A stretch of DNA of 64,000 nt from Glandiceps talaboti (GCF_964340395.1 NC_135559.1:18325050-18389049), one strand, 5' to 3'. Shown: positions 1-11,723, counted from the stretch's first letter. Made by a program: numbers and translations. The notes: a model not told the origin generated them from the sequence alone.

Positions 1-1509
1 CAGGACAAACATGCGAAGTCAGAAATCACAGATGACCAGTATCAACAAGACTCAGAGGAGGTGATGACAGGCCAAGAACTTGGAACTGACTTCTACTCAG
101 CTGATAATCACCAACTATTAAGAACAGAAAACCATTCTGAAACTGTACCAGACTGGGCAAATGAATGTGGTACAAACAATCTTGGCTCTCCTGGCAATAC
201 TGTTGATACAGGTTTGGCACAAAATACAAGTACATGTGATAATGTGATGAACTCCATAACAATAGAGAAAGAAGAAAGTGATAATAATCAACCAACAAAC
301 AAACAATCCCAGTCCTTAGAATATGAGGACAGGAATGAACATAGGGCTGTTATTGCAGAAAGTCTCATCAGTGAACCGTTTACAACTCAAATAATTAAAG
401 TCACATTGCATAGAGATACTGTTGAAAGGATAGATAGTTCATATTCAGACACTAATGAAAAAGACTTGTTGTGTAAAACTCTAGTATACCCAATCAACAA
501 ACATACTAATGCTGAAAATCACTGTATGACATTGAGAAGGAATACGTCATTTGGACACACAGAGATTAGTAAAGGTTCTCCTACAAGTAGTGATTTGGAG
601 AAAGACACAACTAAAAGACCATTTGTGTGTAAAGAGTGTGGTAAAGGATTTAGTAAGCGTGACAATTTAAAGGTACATAGAAGAATCCATACAAATGAAA
701 GACCATTTGTATGTAAGGAGTGTGGTAAAGGGTTCCATACTAGTGGCGATTTAAAGGTACATAGAAGAATCCATACAAATGAAAGACCATTTGTATGTAA
801 GGAGTGTGGTAAAGGGTTTAATAGCAGTAGCGATTTAAAGGTACATAGAAGAATCCATACAAATGAAAGACCATATGTATGTAAGGAGTGTGGTAAAGGG
901 TTTAAGCAAAGCAGTGCACTGAAGAAACATAGAAGAATCCATACAAATGAAAGACCATATGTTTGTAAGGAGTGTGGTAAAGGGTTTTATACAAGTAGCC
1001 ATGTAAAAAGACATGCAAGTATACATACAAATGAAAGATCATATGGTTGTAAGGAGTGTGGTAAAGGGTTTAATACAAGTGGCCATTTAAAGAGACATAG
1101 AAGAATCCATAAAAATGAAAGACCATTTGTATGTAAGGAGTGTGGTAAAGGGTTTCATAGCAGTAGCGATTTAAAGGTACATAGAAGAATCCATTCAAAT
1201 GAAAGACCATTTGTATGTAAGGACTGTGGTAAAAAGTTTACTAGGAACAGCAGTTTAAACGCACACATAAGAATCCATACAAATGAAAAGCTATTTGTAT
1301 GTAAGGAGTGCGGTAAAAAGTTTACTAGAAACGGCAGTTTAAATGCACACATAAAAAGCCATAGAAATGAAAGACTATTTGTATGTAAGGAGTGTGGTAA
1401 AGGATTTAATAGGAATAGCTATTTAAAGGCACACATAAGAATCCATAGAATTGAAAGACCATTTGTTGTAAAGAGTGTGGTAAAGCGTTTAATAGGAGTG
1501 ACAATTTAA
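1..1509 (+). CDS. C2H2 zinc-finger gene A, exon 2 (5' end outside window)
   Basis: Probable nuclear sequence-specific DNA-binding protein. The frame is open from base 1 and begins inside an acidic repeat unit (AKSEITDDQYQQDSEE), followed by a ~150-residue Ser/Asn/Glu-rich spacer and then ten C2H2 fingers from about base 622. Each finger has the form CKECGKGF-x5-L-x2-H-x3-H with TNERP linkers where TGEKP is usual. Helix positions -1, 2, 3 and 6 vary between fingers while the framework is almost fixed. A one-base loss near 1467 shifts the frame, giving an aberrant tail (VVKSVVKRLIGVTI) and a stop at 1509. Paralogues C, D and E show that exon 2 begins at an intron acceptor and that exon 1 lies upstream, outside the window. 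The family assignment is certain; the function is inferred. Confidence 0.93.
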   Translation, partial: QDKHAKSEITDDQYQQDSEEVMTGQELGTDFYSADNHQLLRTENHSETVPDWANECGTNNLGSPGNTVDTGLAQNTSTCDNVMNSITIEKEESDNNQPTNKQSQSLEYEDRNEHRAVIAESLISEPFTTQIIKVTLHRDTVERIDSSYSDTNEKDLLCKTLVYPINKHTNAENHCMTLRRNTSFGHTEISKGSPTSSDLEKDTTKRPFVCKECGKGFSKRDNLKVHRRIHTNERPFVCKECGKGFHTSGDLKVHRRIHTNERPFVCKECGKGFNSSSDLKVHRRIHTNERPYVCKECGKGFKQSSALKKHRRIHTNERPYVCKECGKGFYTSSHVKRHASIHTNERSYGCKECGKGFNTSGHLKRHRRIHKNERPFVCKECGKGFHSSSDLKVHRRIHSNERPFVCKDCGKKFTRNSSLNAHIRIHTNEKLFVCKECGKKFTRNGSLNAHIKSHRNERLFVCKECGKGFNRNSYLKAHIRIHRIERPFVVKSVVKRLIGVTI

Positions 1510-1634
1510 AGATGCATAGAAGAATCCATACAACAGGAAGGCCATTTGTATGTAAGGAGTGTGTTAAAAGGTTTAATATTAGTTGCAATTTTAAGGCACA
1601 TAGAAGAAGCCATACAAATATAGTGGTAGTCTGA
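1456..1634 (+). pseudogene. Frameshifted C-terminal fingers of gene A
   Basis: In the +1-shifted frame two more fingers are readable after the missing base near 1467: CGKAFNRSDNLKMH and CVKRFNISCNFKAH, ending at a TGA at 1632-1634. They show that the array was at least twelve fingers long. Either a ribosome would miss them, or the indel is an assembly or sequencing error. Confidence 0.8.
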
Positions 1635-3950
1635 TAGAATATAAAAAGAAGCTGGAAATATAGAATACATTCTATGTAGATTGTTTCAAAAGGTTTAAAC
1701 AAAGTGACAGTCTGAATCCACTTGAAAGAAACTATACTAAAGAAAAGGTTTCACCAAAGCAACACACTGAAAATATTACCTATATAATCCCAGAACATAA
1801 TCAAATGGTCAGATGTTTGTGACAAGGTTTTCCCAATAAAGAGAGAAACTTAACAAGACGTGTGACAAGCTAACCAAACAAATTTTAGATGATAAAATAT
1901 TTAATTTCATTTTCCATGTTCCTCTGAAAGATTTTCTTTTCTCATGATAGTGATCTTCCTTACAATGATACATATTAAGTAAAACAAAATGTTACAGTTT
2001 GGCAAAAGTATGGATTTTGTCTGGTTTTTCAAGGTATTATTTTCCAAATTTCTGGACAATCTCATAAAAAATAATAAATATGTGCATATGGATTACACTA
2101 ATTAGCATAATTTAGGTAATTTTTCCTTGATTTTTATTTGTTTTGCAAGGATTTGCCTATACAAATTAATATTTGATGTACATCTTTTTTTGTCAGAGTA
2201 AAATTTGTGCTTATGAAATTTCATTGACTAATAGCATTTGATTGATTTCTCAATAAAAGTTAATCTTTGCAGTACAAAAGTTGTTCTTTTAGCAGACAAA
2301 AAAAATGAAAGCTCACGGAATGTATGCCTTTTGCCCTGAAATAAATAACTTTACATGTATTTACACCAAGTTTTACGAGTATCAAATTTTGCATGTATTT
2401 TTGAATTTAATCACCAACAAATGTGTTTGAAGGGATTTGAGATTGGTGACCAGCTCGAAATTATCCTACTGAAAATTAAGGAAAAATTACATAAAATCAA
2501 AAATCCTAATTATGATATGATGCAACAAGGGACTACTAAATTGAATTTTCACATCTGAGATGTGTATTGGAAAGGCCAAAGATGTTTCTTTTAATCTAAT
2601 TTTTAGAAAAAAACCAGAATCAAACATGTATAAATATATTAATTTGAGAGATGTAAAATCTATAACTTTTGTTTAGAGGGCCTGTTTTATATTCAGCACC
2701 ATCAAATTGAAAAAGAAGTTGTCTTCCAACTGTTATCCAAAATGCCCCCAGCAGGCATATTTTCTTAGATCATAACATGACTAATTCATTTTTTAGTGTA
2801 ACTCAACTGATCATGGGTTTAATCTACAGGAGTGCTGTAGGCATGGTTGTGTGTGTGTGTGTGTGTAAGCTAACTGTTTTGAAATTTAGAAGTCCCAAAT
2901 TGATTTATGCTTGAGATCAATAGTTTAATGTAGGGTAAAAACTAAATTCTTTTAGTGTAGGGTGGGGGGGGGAGAGGAGGTCTTTTATGATGAAATCTGT
3001 TTTGTTCCCCAATACAAACAATTCTAAAAATGTCAGATTGAACCAGATTTAAACTGAATGCCTTCCGTAAGGAATTTCCTTGTTTATGCAAGAAATTTAG
3101 CTCTATATCTGTGATTCGACAAATCCCAATGAAAGTTAATAGTTGTTGTTGAAATGCCTGCCACGCCTCCTATTCTCAGCACAGGAAAGCTTGCCATCCT
3201 CGACTTCACTCTGCTTTCATGATCCCCTACATACCAGGGATATGGCATGTGTGTGTTGAACTTCCTTCTGTCCCACCACGAGTTTCAGGAAAATTGTCAA
3301 GATTTTGTTGAGTGGCACGCCCTCACTGTACACTATTATATAGAGGTCAATGTATAGGTCACCATTATTGATAAATTTTCTTCGCAGGCTAGGCGAGGCT
3401 TGGTCTATTTTCCATATTTTGACCACTCACATGATTTGGGTATAAATTATAGATTATTATACTTGATAAATATGTGAGAGTGTATTTATATCCTGAGATA
3501 CAGAGCTAGATAAATAATTATGTACAAGCCTTGCAACAAACAGTGGTAGTTTGTTATTGAGAGAAATCGGAAAAGAACACGGTAAAAAGTAGACGGTTCG
3601 TGGTCAATATAATACTTCCTAAACTTCTAATCGAAAATCTACAAAGACATGATTTCTCTTTATTCATCCGGCATTGGTGTGTGAAATTTGAAAATGATAA
3701 GTCCATATTTGACGAAATTGAAACAATGATAAATATTTCACCTGTTTGTGAACCTATTTTAAGGCCAAGAAAAAAAATTGTTTTCTGGTGAGTTTGAATC
3801 ACTTAAATACCCTGCCTCGGAGTTTTCTTTTTTTTCTCGTGTTTGTCCAGCCAATGCAGAGTGCAGCTCCAAGGGAAACACAAAATAAGGTTGGCACGTA
3901 CAAAACCCCTGAAAACAGAGTCTTTCTCAGTGTAGAGCTATGTAGAGGAC
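1635..3950. other. 3' flank of gene A, conserved among the ZNF paralogues
   Basis: No gene is seen. Bases 1640-2840 are recognisably the same as the 3' flanks at 17880-18900 (gene B) and 57640-58280 (gene E), including an AATAAA at 2252-2257 in a conserved 'ctcaataaaagttaat' context, a plausible polyadenylation signal. A short TG run follows at 2848-2867. Beyond about 2900 the sequence has no support for coding. Confidence 0.6.
2252..2257 (+). terminator. Candidate polyadenylation signal of gene A
   Basis: AATAAA about 620 bases after the end of the finger array. The same hexamer in the same context occurs at 18526-18531 behind gene B. Conservation between paralogous 3' flanks is the only support. 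Confidence 0.4.
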
Positions 3951-4156
3951 GAGTATAAAGTTGGCGTCAGATTCAGGTAGCCTCAGATCCGAATACACCT
4001 GACGACAGTGAAACAGAATCCTTCCCTGTGGTTTCAACAGTATTAATTCAGGTTTGAGTCCGTCGCATGTCTTCGGATCTGAGGCCATCTGACGCTCAAT
4101 ATAACGTTCATAAGATAATGCTTCCTGAATCTGAATCTGACGCCAACTTTATACTC
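3951..4156. repeat. Inverted-repeat (MITE-like) element
   Basis: The element starts GAGTATAAAGTTGGCGTCAG and ends with its complement (CTGACGCCAACTTTATACTC). Inner arms also pair: GCCTCAGATCCGAA near 4000 against TTCGGATCTGAGGC near 4075. The symmetric ends and lack of coding fit a miniature inverted-repeat transposable element; no clear target duplication is seen. Confidence 0.65.
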
Positions 4157-4302
4157 ATTCGATCGATTAATTACTCAAATTGGTCATTAATATTCTTTGG
4201 ATTATTACTAAAACCTAATCAGTTCTGGCCATTACCCTACGGAACATGTCTATGAAATTTCGTTTGAATTGATGCTGCCGGCGTTGTTTCGGAAATCGTG
4301 AT

Positions 4303-4334
<32 letters not shown>

Positions 4335-4381
4335 GCACGCACGCACGCACGCACGCACAGACACACACACACACACACACA
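4303..4381. repeat. CA/CGCA microsatellite
   Basis: Compound simple repeat of (CA)n, (CGCA)n and (CA)n. Long open frames on both strands here are artefacts of the repeat. Confidence 0.95.
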
Positions 4382-5189
4382 GACTTCATCGATATATTAT
4401 CACCTAAAAATGGGAAACAAATTTTATGCATGGCACTAAAATACATTTATTGTTTATATAAAAGAGCTATTTTTCCTCACTACATACTGGCTTTGTATTC
4501 ATAGCACTACATAATACTACATGCTGATTTGAAATTGATTGTGCTGTGTACAACAATTTTACCAATTTAGTTAGAAGGGAATATGGAAGGGGTTCTGAGG
4601 CCTTAGGGACCGGTCAGTTTCTTTGGCTGGGGGGATCGGGGGGGGTGTCACCCTGTTTTTGAAATTGGCAGTAGGGGGGTCATGCTGTTTTAAAAATTGT
4701 GGATAGGGGATCATTGTGTTTTGGATTGTGATGGAAGAAAAAAATCCTTTTTCTGCAATGGCATATAGCCTTGTCTGAAATGTGGTACATGTAGATATTT
4801 GTTCTTCTCCGTGTTTCTTAAATGAATTCTTTTAATATTACTTATTACTTCAAGCATAACTATACATACACATATATATGTATTACCTAGCTACCACACT
4901 AGTTACAGAACATGTCATGTAAATGCTTGGCTGTTTCACAATCAGTGCTTCACTTATATTGCACTTTGGGGCAAAAGTGAATTTGAAGGTTTCATAATGG
5001 TAATCTTCATAGATAGTTTATAAAAGTTAATCTAAAATGTTCCCTACTCGTCACTATGAACTTGTCAGAAGGGATTAATACACTTTCTATTTTGGACACT
5101 ACATGTTATTGACACTACAAATCACCACATCTCATCAGATTCCAGTTTCTATTATACACAAGGTATGACCACCTAAAGTTCTCTAACAT

Positions 5190-6238
5190 ACCGATGACTT
5201 TACTATACATGCAATATTAATGCCAATATACCAATGTTACGGGGCCGTTTTTATGTGACATGGGAAACTCATTTAAATTTTTACGCATGGAGCCTATATA
5301 AACAAGTTCTGTTTTTGCCTTGTTGATTTTAAGACCTGAACAAATAGAAAACAGCTGAAAAACTGATAAACATGCAATAACAGAAACTTTGTCACCGAGA
5401 AGGATTGACATATCGTCTGCAAATAAAGCCAATTTTTGTGCTATTGTTTTCAGGGAGTTTTACCCCTTTTATCTCCTCGGTATTTCTGACAGCAATGGCG
5501 AGGAGCTATATTGACATAATAAAAAGGATCGTAGACAGGGGGCACCCTTGCCTAATACCTCTAGAAGGACTGAACCAACCGGTGGAGTGACCGTTATTTA
5601 AAACACAACTTTTTATATTGGTGTAAAAAACCTTAACCCATTTAATAATCGAGGGACCAAACCCAAACAGATTCAAAGACTTCAACATAAGCGGCCACTC
5701 GAGGCTATCGTATGCCTTCTCTAAATCTACTGTAGTACGACACCTGGGATATTTGTCATTTTTGTGTACTCAAGACAATCGCGAGTAAGGTGAATGTTTT
5801 CTGCAATATTCCTACCCTTAATGAAAGCCCTTTGGTCAGGGTGAATTACTGAAAAAACGACACAGCGCATTCTCTTAGCAATTGCTTTACTAGCAACTTT
5901 ATAGTCAATGTTGAGGAGTGAAATTCCAGGTCTCCAGTTCTTGATATTTTCAAGCGTCTGACTGGACTTTGGAATCAAACTAATTACCGCTTCACATTAT
6001 GAAGTAGACATTTCGTCTTGATTAAAAGCATAATTAAGGGCGGTCATGAAATGGTCTCCCAAATCATCCCATAGAGCAAAATAGAATTCTACCGAAAGGC
6101 CATCCGAGCCTGGCGACTTCTGCATTGACTTCAATATTTCATAACATTCTTTGTTTGAAAGTATGCCTTCGCACCATTGTGCATCTTCTGGACGTAATTT
6201 AGGAATACGGTGTTTACGTTGAAGAAGTTTGTATTGAT
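5190..6238 (-). pseudogene. L1/Tx1-like LINE reverse transcriptase fragment
   Basis: Read on the minus strand from 6238 downward, reverse-transcriptase blocks appear in order across several frames: KSPGSDGL with a following EFY, then SLIPKSSQTLENIKNWRP, then HPDQRAFIKGRNIAENI (5727-5978), then FGFGPSIIKWV and GIRQGCPLS (5506-5688), then FADDMSILLGD and GLKINKAKTELVYIGS (5217-5432). These are the conserved motifs of L1/Tx1-clade non-LTR retrotransposons, including the catalytic ADD. Stops and frameshifts break the frame throughout. The fragment ends abruptly at about 6238 where the promoter of ZNF gene B begins, so it has replaced or displaced the upstream part of that promoter. Confidence 0.88.
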
Positions 6239-6370
6239 ACGTGTTTCTTTATCTGTCATTCTCTCTCTGTCAGTCTCAATCTGCGCGAATCGAATTTACT
6301 CAATATGAATCCGAGTTTGCCCGGCGAGTGCCAACTATCCCACAATACATCACGGTTACTTCGATCAAAC
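6239..6370 (+). promoter_or_regulatory. Truncated promoter/5' UTR block of ZNF gene B
   Basis: About 130 bases conserved in all five exon-1 copies (also 19316-19443, 32733-32862, 49437-49566 and 63890-64000). The block contains CAACTATCCCACAATACA-type sequence, which resembles a ZNF143/Staf site, and ends in AAACATGGCGGC, a match to the YY1 consensus that overlaps the start codon. Here the sequence upstream of 'tacgtgtttc' that other copies share is missing, replaced by the LINE fragment. Confidence 0.55.
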
Positions 6371-6635
6371 ATGGCGGCGCCCATCAGTCCAAAAGATACA
6401 CTGATCGACCTAGATGTTGCGTACGGTGTTTGGCATGACAGTAAAGCTATCGGCTACTCAGAGGTTCCAAGTAGTGTGTTTGCTTTACATATTTTACGAA
6501 TTCACAGACAGTATTGTGAAGAATGTTTCCCAAGTGATTGTCAACAACAAGGTGGTGACAGCAGTCATGGCTACCGGAATGGACATATGACACCCTAAGT
6601 GATGATATATCACAGTCTACGTCTATTACGATGAA
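6371..6635 (+). pseudogene. ZNF gene B, exon 1 (frameshifted)
   Basis: Starts ATGGCGGC and encodes the same N-terminal domain as genes C, D and E (TLIDLDVAY, SEVPSSVFALHIL, HRQYCEECFPSDC). Relative to the other copies a net loss of 40 bases after HGY (near 6570) removes the VKME-containing segment and shifts the frame, so translation stops at 6596-6598 before the splice donor. The donor (gtgagt at 6636) is still present. If spliced, the transcript could not reach the exon 2 fingers in frame, so gene B is probably a pseudogene unless a downstream start is used. Confidence 0.85.
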
Positions 6636-6738
6636 GTGAGTCAGTTTAATTTATGGTCTGCATTTGTTTCACGAAAAATCGCAGAATGACGGCGACTTTT
6701 GTCAGTGCAATGTCACATCGCATCGCCGCTCATCATAG

Positions 6739-6932
6739 TGAACACATACATGTATTGCCTGCTGGCCATGAGGGATATAGCACCCGTTTACTACACCCGA
6801 GGGACTGTGAGTTACCAGAATCACGTGCTATTCAGCCTCGGGAAATATCATGTGATTCTGGTAACTCACAGTCACTAGGGGGTAATAAACGGGTGCTATA
6901 GCCCGAAAATAGGCCAGGCAATATGTGTTTCA
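6739..6932. repeat. Long hairpin (snap-back) insertion in intron B
   Basis: Inner arms at 6772-6824 and 6852-6904 are 53 bases each with about five mismatches (GATATAGCACCCGTTTA... against its complement ...TAAACGGGTGCTATAG). The pairing extends outwards to about 6739 and 6932 (TGAACACATA... against ...TATGTGTTTCA). The structure is absent at the paralogous place in intron D (33251-33260), so it is an insertion. No coding. Confidence 0.8.
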
Positions 6933-7116
6933 TAATATATACCTCATGCTGTAGACAGACGAAACTGCCATTTTGACCTGCTGTGAACTCGCGGTGGTCA
7001 CGTGACCATGTAATAGTTGGTGGAACTATTCCCCTATGGAAATAGTCATTCTATTTTCCTGTCATGTGACTGATTCTAGCGAATCATGACACAGCATTAT
7101 CACTAGGTATATTATA
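6931..7116. repeat. Second inverted-repeat insertion, joined to the hairpin
   Basis: The left end ATAATATATACCTCATGCTGT pairs imperfectly with the right end ACAGCATTATCACTAGGTATATTAT. Intron D lacks it as well: there 'catag' runs straight into 'acgcatttata'. It may be a separate MITE or the second half of one element with the preceding hairpin. Confidence 0.5.
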
Positions 7117-7224
7117 AACGCATTTATACGTCAACTATTCTCCTTTATATTTTCAACCGGGAGGGCGTCTGTGCGTCCCCTGAGGGTATAGCGTCTCTAC
7201 ACATGTTACACTCAATGTACAGCT

Positions 7225-9587
7225 ATGAAGCACTGCTGTGTTCCACGCTGCCATTATAGTTTTAAAAAATGCACACTTTTACCGCATACCCAAGGAGAAA
7301 ACCTAGAAGAAGCGTTATTTCCAGCTAATGAGAAACGACAACGCGAAGTTGGATTCGAAAAATACGCGATATGCAGTGTTCAATCATTTTGCCGGGGGGG
7401 GAAGAAGACAGCTACGTCTAACATCCTCACTTTGCTTCCTTGGTCAAGGCAACCTAAGCCGAGAAAGCCACCAAAGATCAGGACAATAATTACACTAGAG
7501 ACATTTACGCCAGAGCTAGAATCACCCGTAACCACAGTGCGTAGAAGTCCAGAAGCTACCACAGCTTCCATGTCAACCACGACCGTGCGTACCCAAAGCC
7601 AAACGGAAAATGAAAATGCAGACGCCGTTTTAGCCTTCCTCAAACGGGAAGTTGACAGATTGTTAATGAAACTCTGAGAGTGTCAACGGAACGTGACAGA
7701 ACTACAGTCAGTAAACGATAAACTGCAAACAGAAAACAGTATCTTGCAACGCAACAATTGTGACATGGAAGCCAAGAAATTTGGGATAGGAAAATTCAAA
7801 GATGACGACTTAGCCATTTCTTTTTACACAGGTTTTCCTGATTTTGAGAGATTCGGGATTTGCTTTGATTATTTCTACAATGATGATGTTTTCTCAACAC
7901 AGAAACTGTCAGCAATGAACCAATTTTTCATGGTAATGTGTCAACTTAGACTTGGTCTCTTAATGAGAGATTTGGCGGAGCGATTCGATGTCAGCGTGTC
8001 ATATGTATCAAAGACGTTCGTTAAATGGATAAACACGATGTTCTATGAACTGAAAGAAAACGATATCTGGCGATCACATGAACTTGTCGATGACACAATG
8101 CCCGAGTGTTTCAAGATGAAGTATCCATCAACGAGTGTTATCATTGATGCCACAGAAATCCAGATGGAAATGCCATCGTCACCTGACTTGCAGTCTGTGA
8201 CATATTCAACTTACAAAAGTAGGAATACGGTGAAGGCACTAATAGGAATTACCCCGAGTGGAGCAGTGTCATTTGTATCAGATCTCTACACAGGTCAGTA
8301 TGTCACACATTGAATGTAACATTGTTTCATTATGAAACATTGACAATAACACCACGTTAAAACTTTATGTACATTTATATTTAAAAACATTTATATTTAT
8401 TCAGAAACATTAATTCAGTATCATGTTTTCACAACTTAGCATGCATTCACAATATGTTTTATCCTTCTCAGGTACATAGAGAATATGAAATATAAATTAA
8501 AAGTGTTTATTTCAATCAGGAAGTGCTTAAATTCTATTTTCAATCATGTTGTAACTGTTTTCGTAATTTTTACAAAAGTGAAATTCATAATATTATCCAC
8601 ATTTTACATTGAAATGTACTGTACTATGAAATATTGAAGATAGCAGAACAAGTCCTGCATTCAAAAACAAGTTATGTATGTAAATGTTTCCATGTAAATG
8701 TTGCAGTGTGCTATCAGATAGAAGGAATACTCTAAAATTGTTATTAATCACAACACATATCTCTTTATGTTTATGTCAAGTAACAAAGTAAAAACATTTC
8801 AAACAAAACAGCCCATTGCATTTTTCTAAAAGTACATAGATACAACACTGTAAAATTGCATTTTTGTCTAAAACTTGCATTTAAACATTGTAAATTTGTA
8901 ATGTAAATGTGTTTAAATTTGTGAGAAAGAAACTCATATTTATGATATTAGTATACACAGGTTATATTTGCAAATGATTTTTAGAAATTTTGTACTCATT
9001 TCAACCTTGAAATTTATGCAAGTGTAATCTGTTGACATTATATGTCATTTGATGTGAACTTTACAAATCTTTCCATCCATAATATTTGGTCACTTTGGCT
9101 CTCAAAATAGGCCAACTTTGTTTGGCTGTACTTTTCTACAGTTAAATAATACTACTACTATTGGTGTATATGTTAACAAATTATATCATTTTTGTTTTTT
9201 ACAGGTTCCATATCTGACAAAGAACTCACTGCTTTATCAAAGCTACCAAGCAAACTAGAAAAAGGTGATGGAGTGATGGCTGACAAAGGTTTTGACATTC
9301 AAGACCAGCTAGCTGCTAGAGGTGCTATTCTAAATATCCCACCATTTATGCAAGGTGGTCAGCAAATGTCTATTGAAGATGTCATCGCTGCAAGGAACAT
9401 TGCCTCACTTCGCATACATGTTGAAAGGTGCATGGAAAGGATAAAAAACTATCATATATTTGATAGACCCATACCAGTTACTATGTGTGGACTTGCAAAC
9501 CAAATTTGTTTTGTCTGTACACTATTGACAAACTTTTTGCCACCTTTAGTTCCTGAAATAAGTAAGGGTCACATTGGTTACAAGTAA
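7225..9587 (+). pseudogene. ISL2EU-type DDE transposase, two exons
   Basis: Exon 1 (7225-8293) begins with a degenerate THAP-like zinc domain (KHCCVPRC, later ICSV), then a Thr/Pro-rich stretch, a short coiled coil (LQSVNDKLQTENSIL), an HTH domain (LRLGLLMRDLAERFDVSVSYVSKTF) and the catalytic core start IIDATEIQME. A donor at 8294 and an acceptor ending at 9204 join VSDLYT to GSISDKEL in phase; exon 2 continues with MADKGFDIQ and HVERCMERIKNYHIF. The D, D and D/E residues of the fold are visible. One in-frame TGA at 7675-7677 interrupts exon 1, so this copy is probably dead although the rest is open. It would cut and paste its own element in the nucleus. Confidence 0.88.
8294..9204 (+). other. 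Intron of the transposase gene
   Basis: A 911-base AT-rich gap with gtcagt at its 5' end and a T-rich tract before ACAG at its 3' end. The conserved transposase sequence is continuous across it. Nothing else is seen inside. Confidence 0.75.
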
Positions 9588-9900
9588 ACATCACTGGCTA
9601 TGTATACATCAATGCATTTAATGCAACAGAGTATTCCTACATTGGTACAACAACTTGAGATACTGTCATTTCAGAATGTAATTGTCGAATATCACAAAAA
9701 GATCTCAAAAAAAAAATATGTAAAAACAGTACTGCTTCTATGGAAGAATATTGCAATGATTGTTTTCAAATCCAAATGAACTGTAAATATATCGCACACA
9801 ACTTTATTGTTGCTAATATTTTCTTTGCAACTGCAACAATATGATAACACTGATAATATTTTGAGCTACTTGTTTTTTGTTCAACATGTTTAGTGTCTGT

Positions 9901-11723
9901 TTATGTTGCAAGTTTGTAGTGGTACAGGTCGGGATGAAGTGGATGGCCGTTCTTAATGCATCTTGTCAATATTTCAGGTACAACATTATCGATATAGAAT
10001 GTTCTGAGCTTAGGAAATACTGTGTTATACCACTCTACTTCATCAAACCAAATTCGTTCAACGTAAATATCTGTACCCTGTAGTGTATCAGTACACATGA
10101 TGAAGTCACACCACTTCCACTTGGTCACAGCCATCTGGCTAAGCACCTGGTAATAGTAGACATGGCGACGATTTAGCTTTAGAATTCCTGATTTGTCTTG
10201 TCTAAGAGCAAATGATGTACTTCTTTTAACTGCCAACTGGGTTATGGTTACATTTGCATTTGTACTTTTTATTTCTGCATATCCCTCACTTGGTTGACTT
10301 GTAGGATCTGTGACTACACGGTCTACACTTGCTGCCAGCCAGGCATTCTCTGGCATTACAGCAAGTCCAGTTTCTCTGGGTGGCCATTCTCCTTCATATA
10401 TTCTACATATGCGTTGGATGCTTTCGGTTCAAAGTCTATGCCATGCTGACAAGCCTTCAGTGTACCTTTCCGTGTACTGTAGCCCATTATTTTCTTGATG
10501 ATGTTGTCTGAGGGTGTTGTTTTCCTCATGTTGACAATGCTGCCAACAATTGATGCTGTTATCCTGCCATACCTGTGTAGAAACCAATTCTCATTACCCA
10601 ATGTCTTGAACTTCTTTCATAGAAAGATACTGCCCTTTTTAATAGATAACACATTGCTCTCTGAACGATTTACCTTGTAACAGTTTTTCATTTGGTGGTA
10701 CAGACTGTGATTTATTATTTGCATTTTCTATTTTCTTAATACTATTACTGGGTGATAGTTGGCATGCTGTGGGTGAAGATCGTGAGTTGGTAAGCTTGGA
10801 CTTGTTGGTGGCTGCAGTAGGGATGTTGGTGACTGTTGACCAATACTAATACTGTGAGACACTTCTTGATTTGATGGCTTCTGTATAATTGATGTTGAAT
10901 CTGACTTGTCCTCTGGTAGTTGTGATAATGGCGTTGACTTTGGTTGCTGTTTGATAGAGTTCTCTGATCTGTTTACATGGGGTTGACTGCAGTTGTTGTT
11001 GGCTGGTCGCGCTATCATGTGTGCTCTCATTTGGTGGTTGATTTACTGTCGTTTCTGATGTTGTGGGTTGTGGATGGGCCAAGTAGTCATGGTCATGAAC
11101 AATGGCAGTTCTGGGTTTGGCGTATGGCAGTATGTGAAGGAATGCCGTTGGTTTGCCCTTTTCTTCAAGCTTTTCAAGCTTATATCTTAGTGCCAACACT
11201 CTATCGCAGTTGTTTTTCTAGAGTTTCTTTGGCCGTGGGTCGATCTGTCTTGGTTTTGGTTTTCTTTTGTTGGATTTTCTTGGGTCATGTTTTATGAACT
11301 GGGCTTCACTGATTGGTAAATTTGATATTCTTCTTTCTCTGGTTGGTATGGTACATGCCACTTCTGAGGTAGTGATGTGCAGGACGGTGTGCTTATATTT
11401 GTGCTGTTCTGTGTTAAGGCAAACAGGAATGCTGCAACATGACAACAAATACCAGACAGGACAGAAAAATTTTGCAGAATGAATGTTCAGGGTGGACTGT
11501 TGAATGGATATGTGTGTAGTATATGTTAAACTCTACCTCATTGATGGTAGAAAAGCAGCCTTGAGGTAGATGTAAGGAGAGTCATCTGACATGTGGTGGT
11601 ATTGCACTTTACTGACGTGGCCAGCACAATACATCCTGTAGCCTTTCCCGAAAAGTTTGTCAGATCCTTTGGCTTTTTCTTGCAGATGAGGCTGGTTGAC
11701 GAGAAAGTGCCACATTGCACCAA
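9901..11723 (-). pseudogene. YqaJ-family nuclease gene of the transposon, broken
   Basis: Read from 11723 downward: YCAGHVSKVQYHHMSDDSPY then LKAAFLPSMR (the segment before the SWIM region in these proteins), then SEVACTIPTRERRISNLPI (11218-11448), a Gln/Ser/Thr-rich stretch in shifting frames (10728-11199), then GRITASIVGSI and GIDFEPKASNAYVEYMKENG (10356-10601), then AWLAASVDRVV, YAEIKSTN and HVYYYQVLSQMAVT (9901-10356). The last three groups are the D, ExK and Q motifs of the YqaJ/lambda-exonuclease fold, expected to digest DNA ends. Frameshifts occur near 10380 and within 10600-11220, and a SWIM zinc site cannot be recognised. The N-terminal part is lost or displaced by the LINE. Confidence 0.82.

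Noticed and set aside
4237-4504. His/Thr- or Cys/Val-rich open frames over the CA repeat
   Set aside because: Simple-sequence translation only; the same applies to 63486-63683 and to the TG runs.
11218-11450. SWIM zinc finger in the nuclease gene
   Set aside because: The expected CxC...CxH pattern could not be found in any frame; only the flanking conserved segment is visible.
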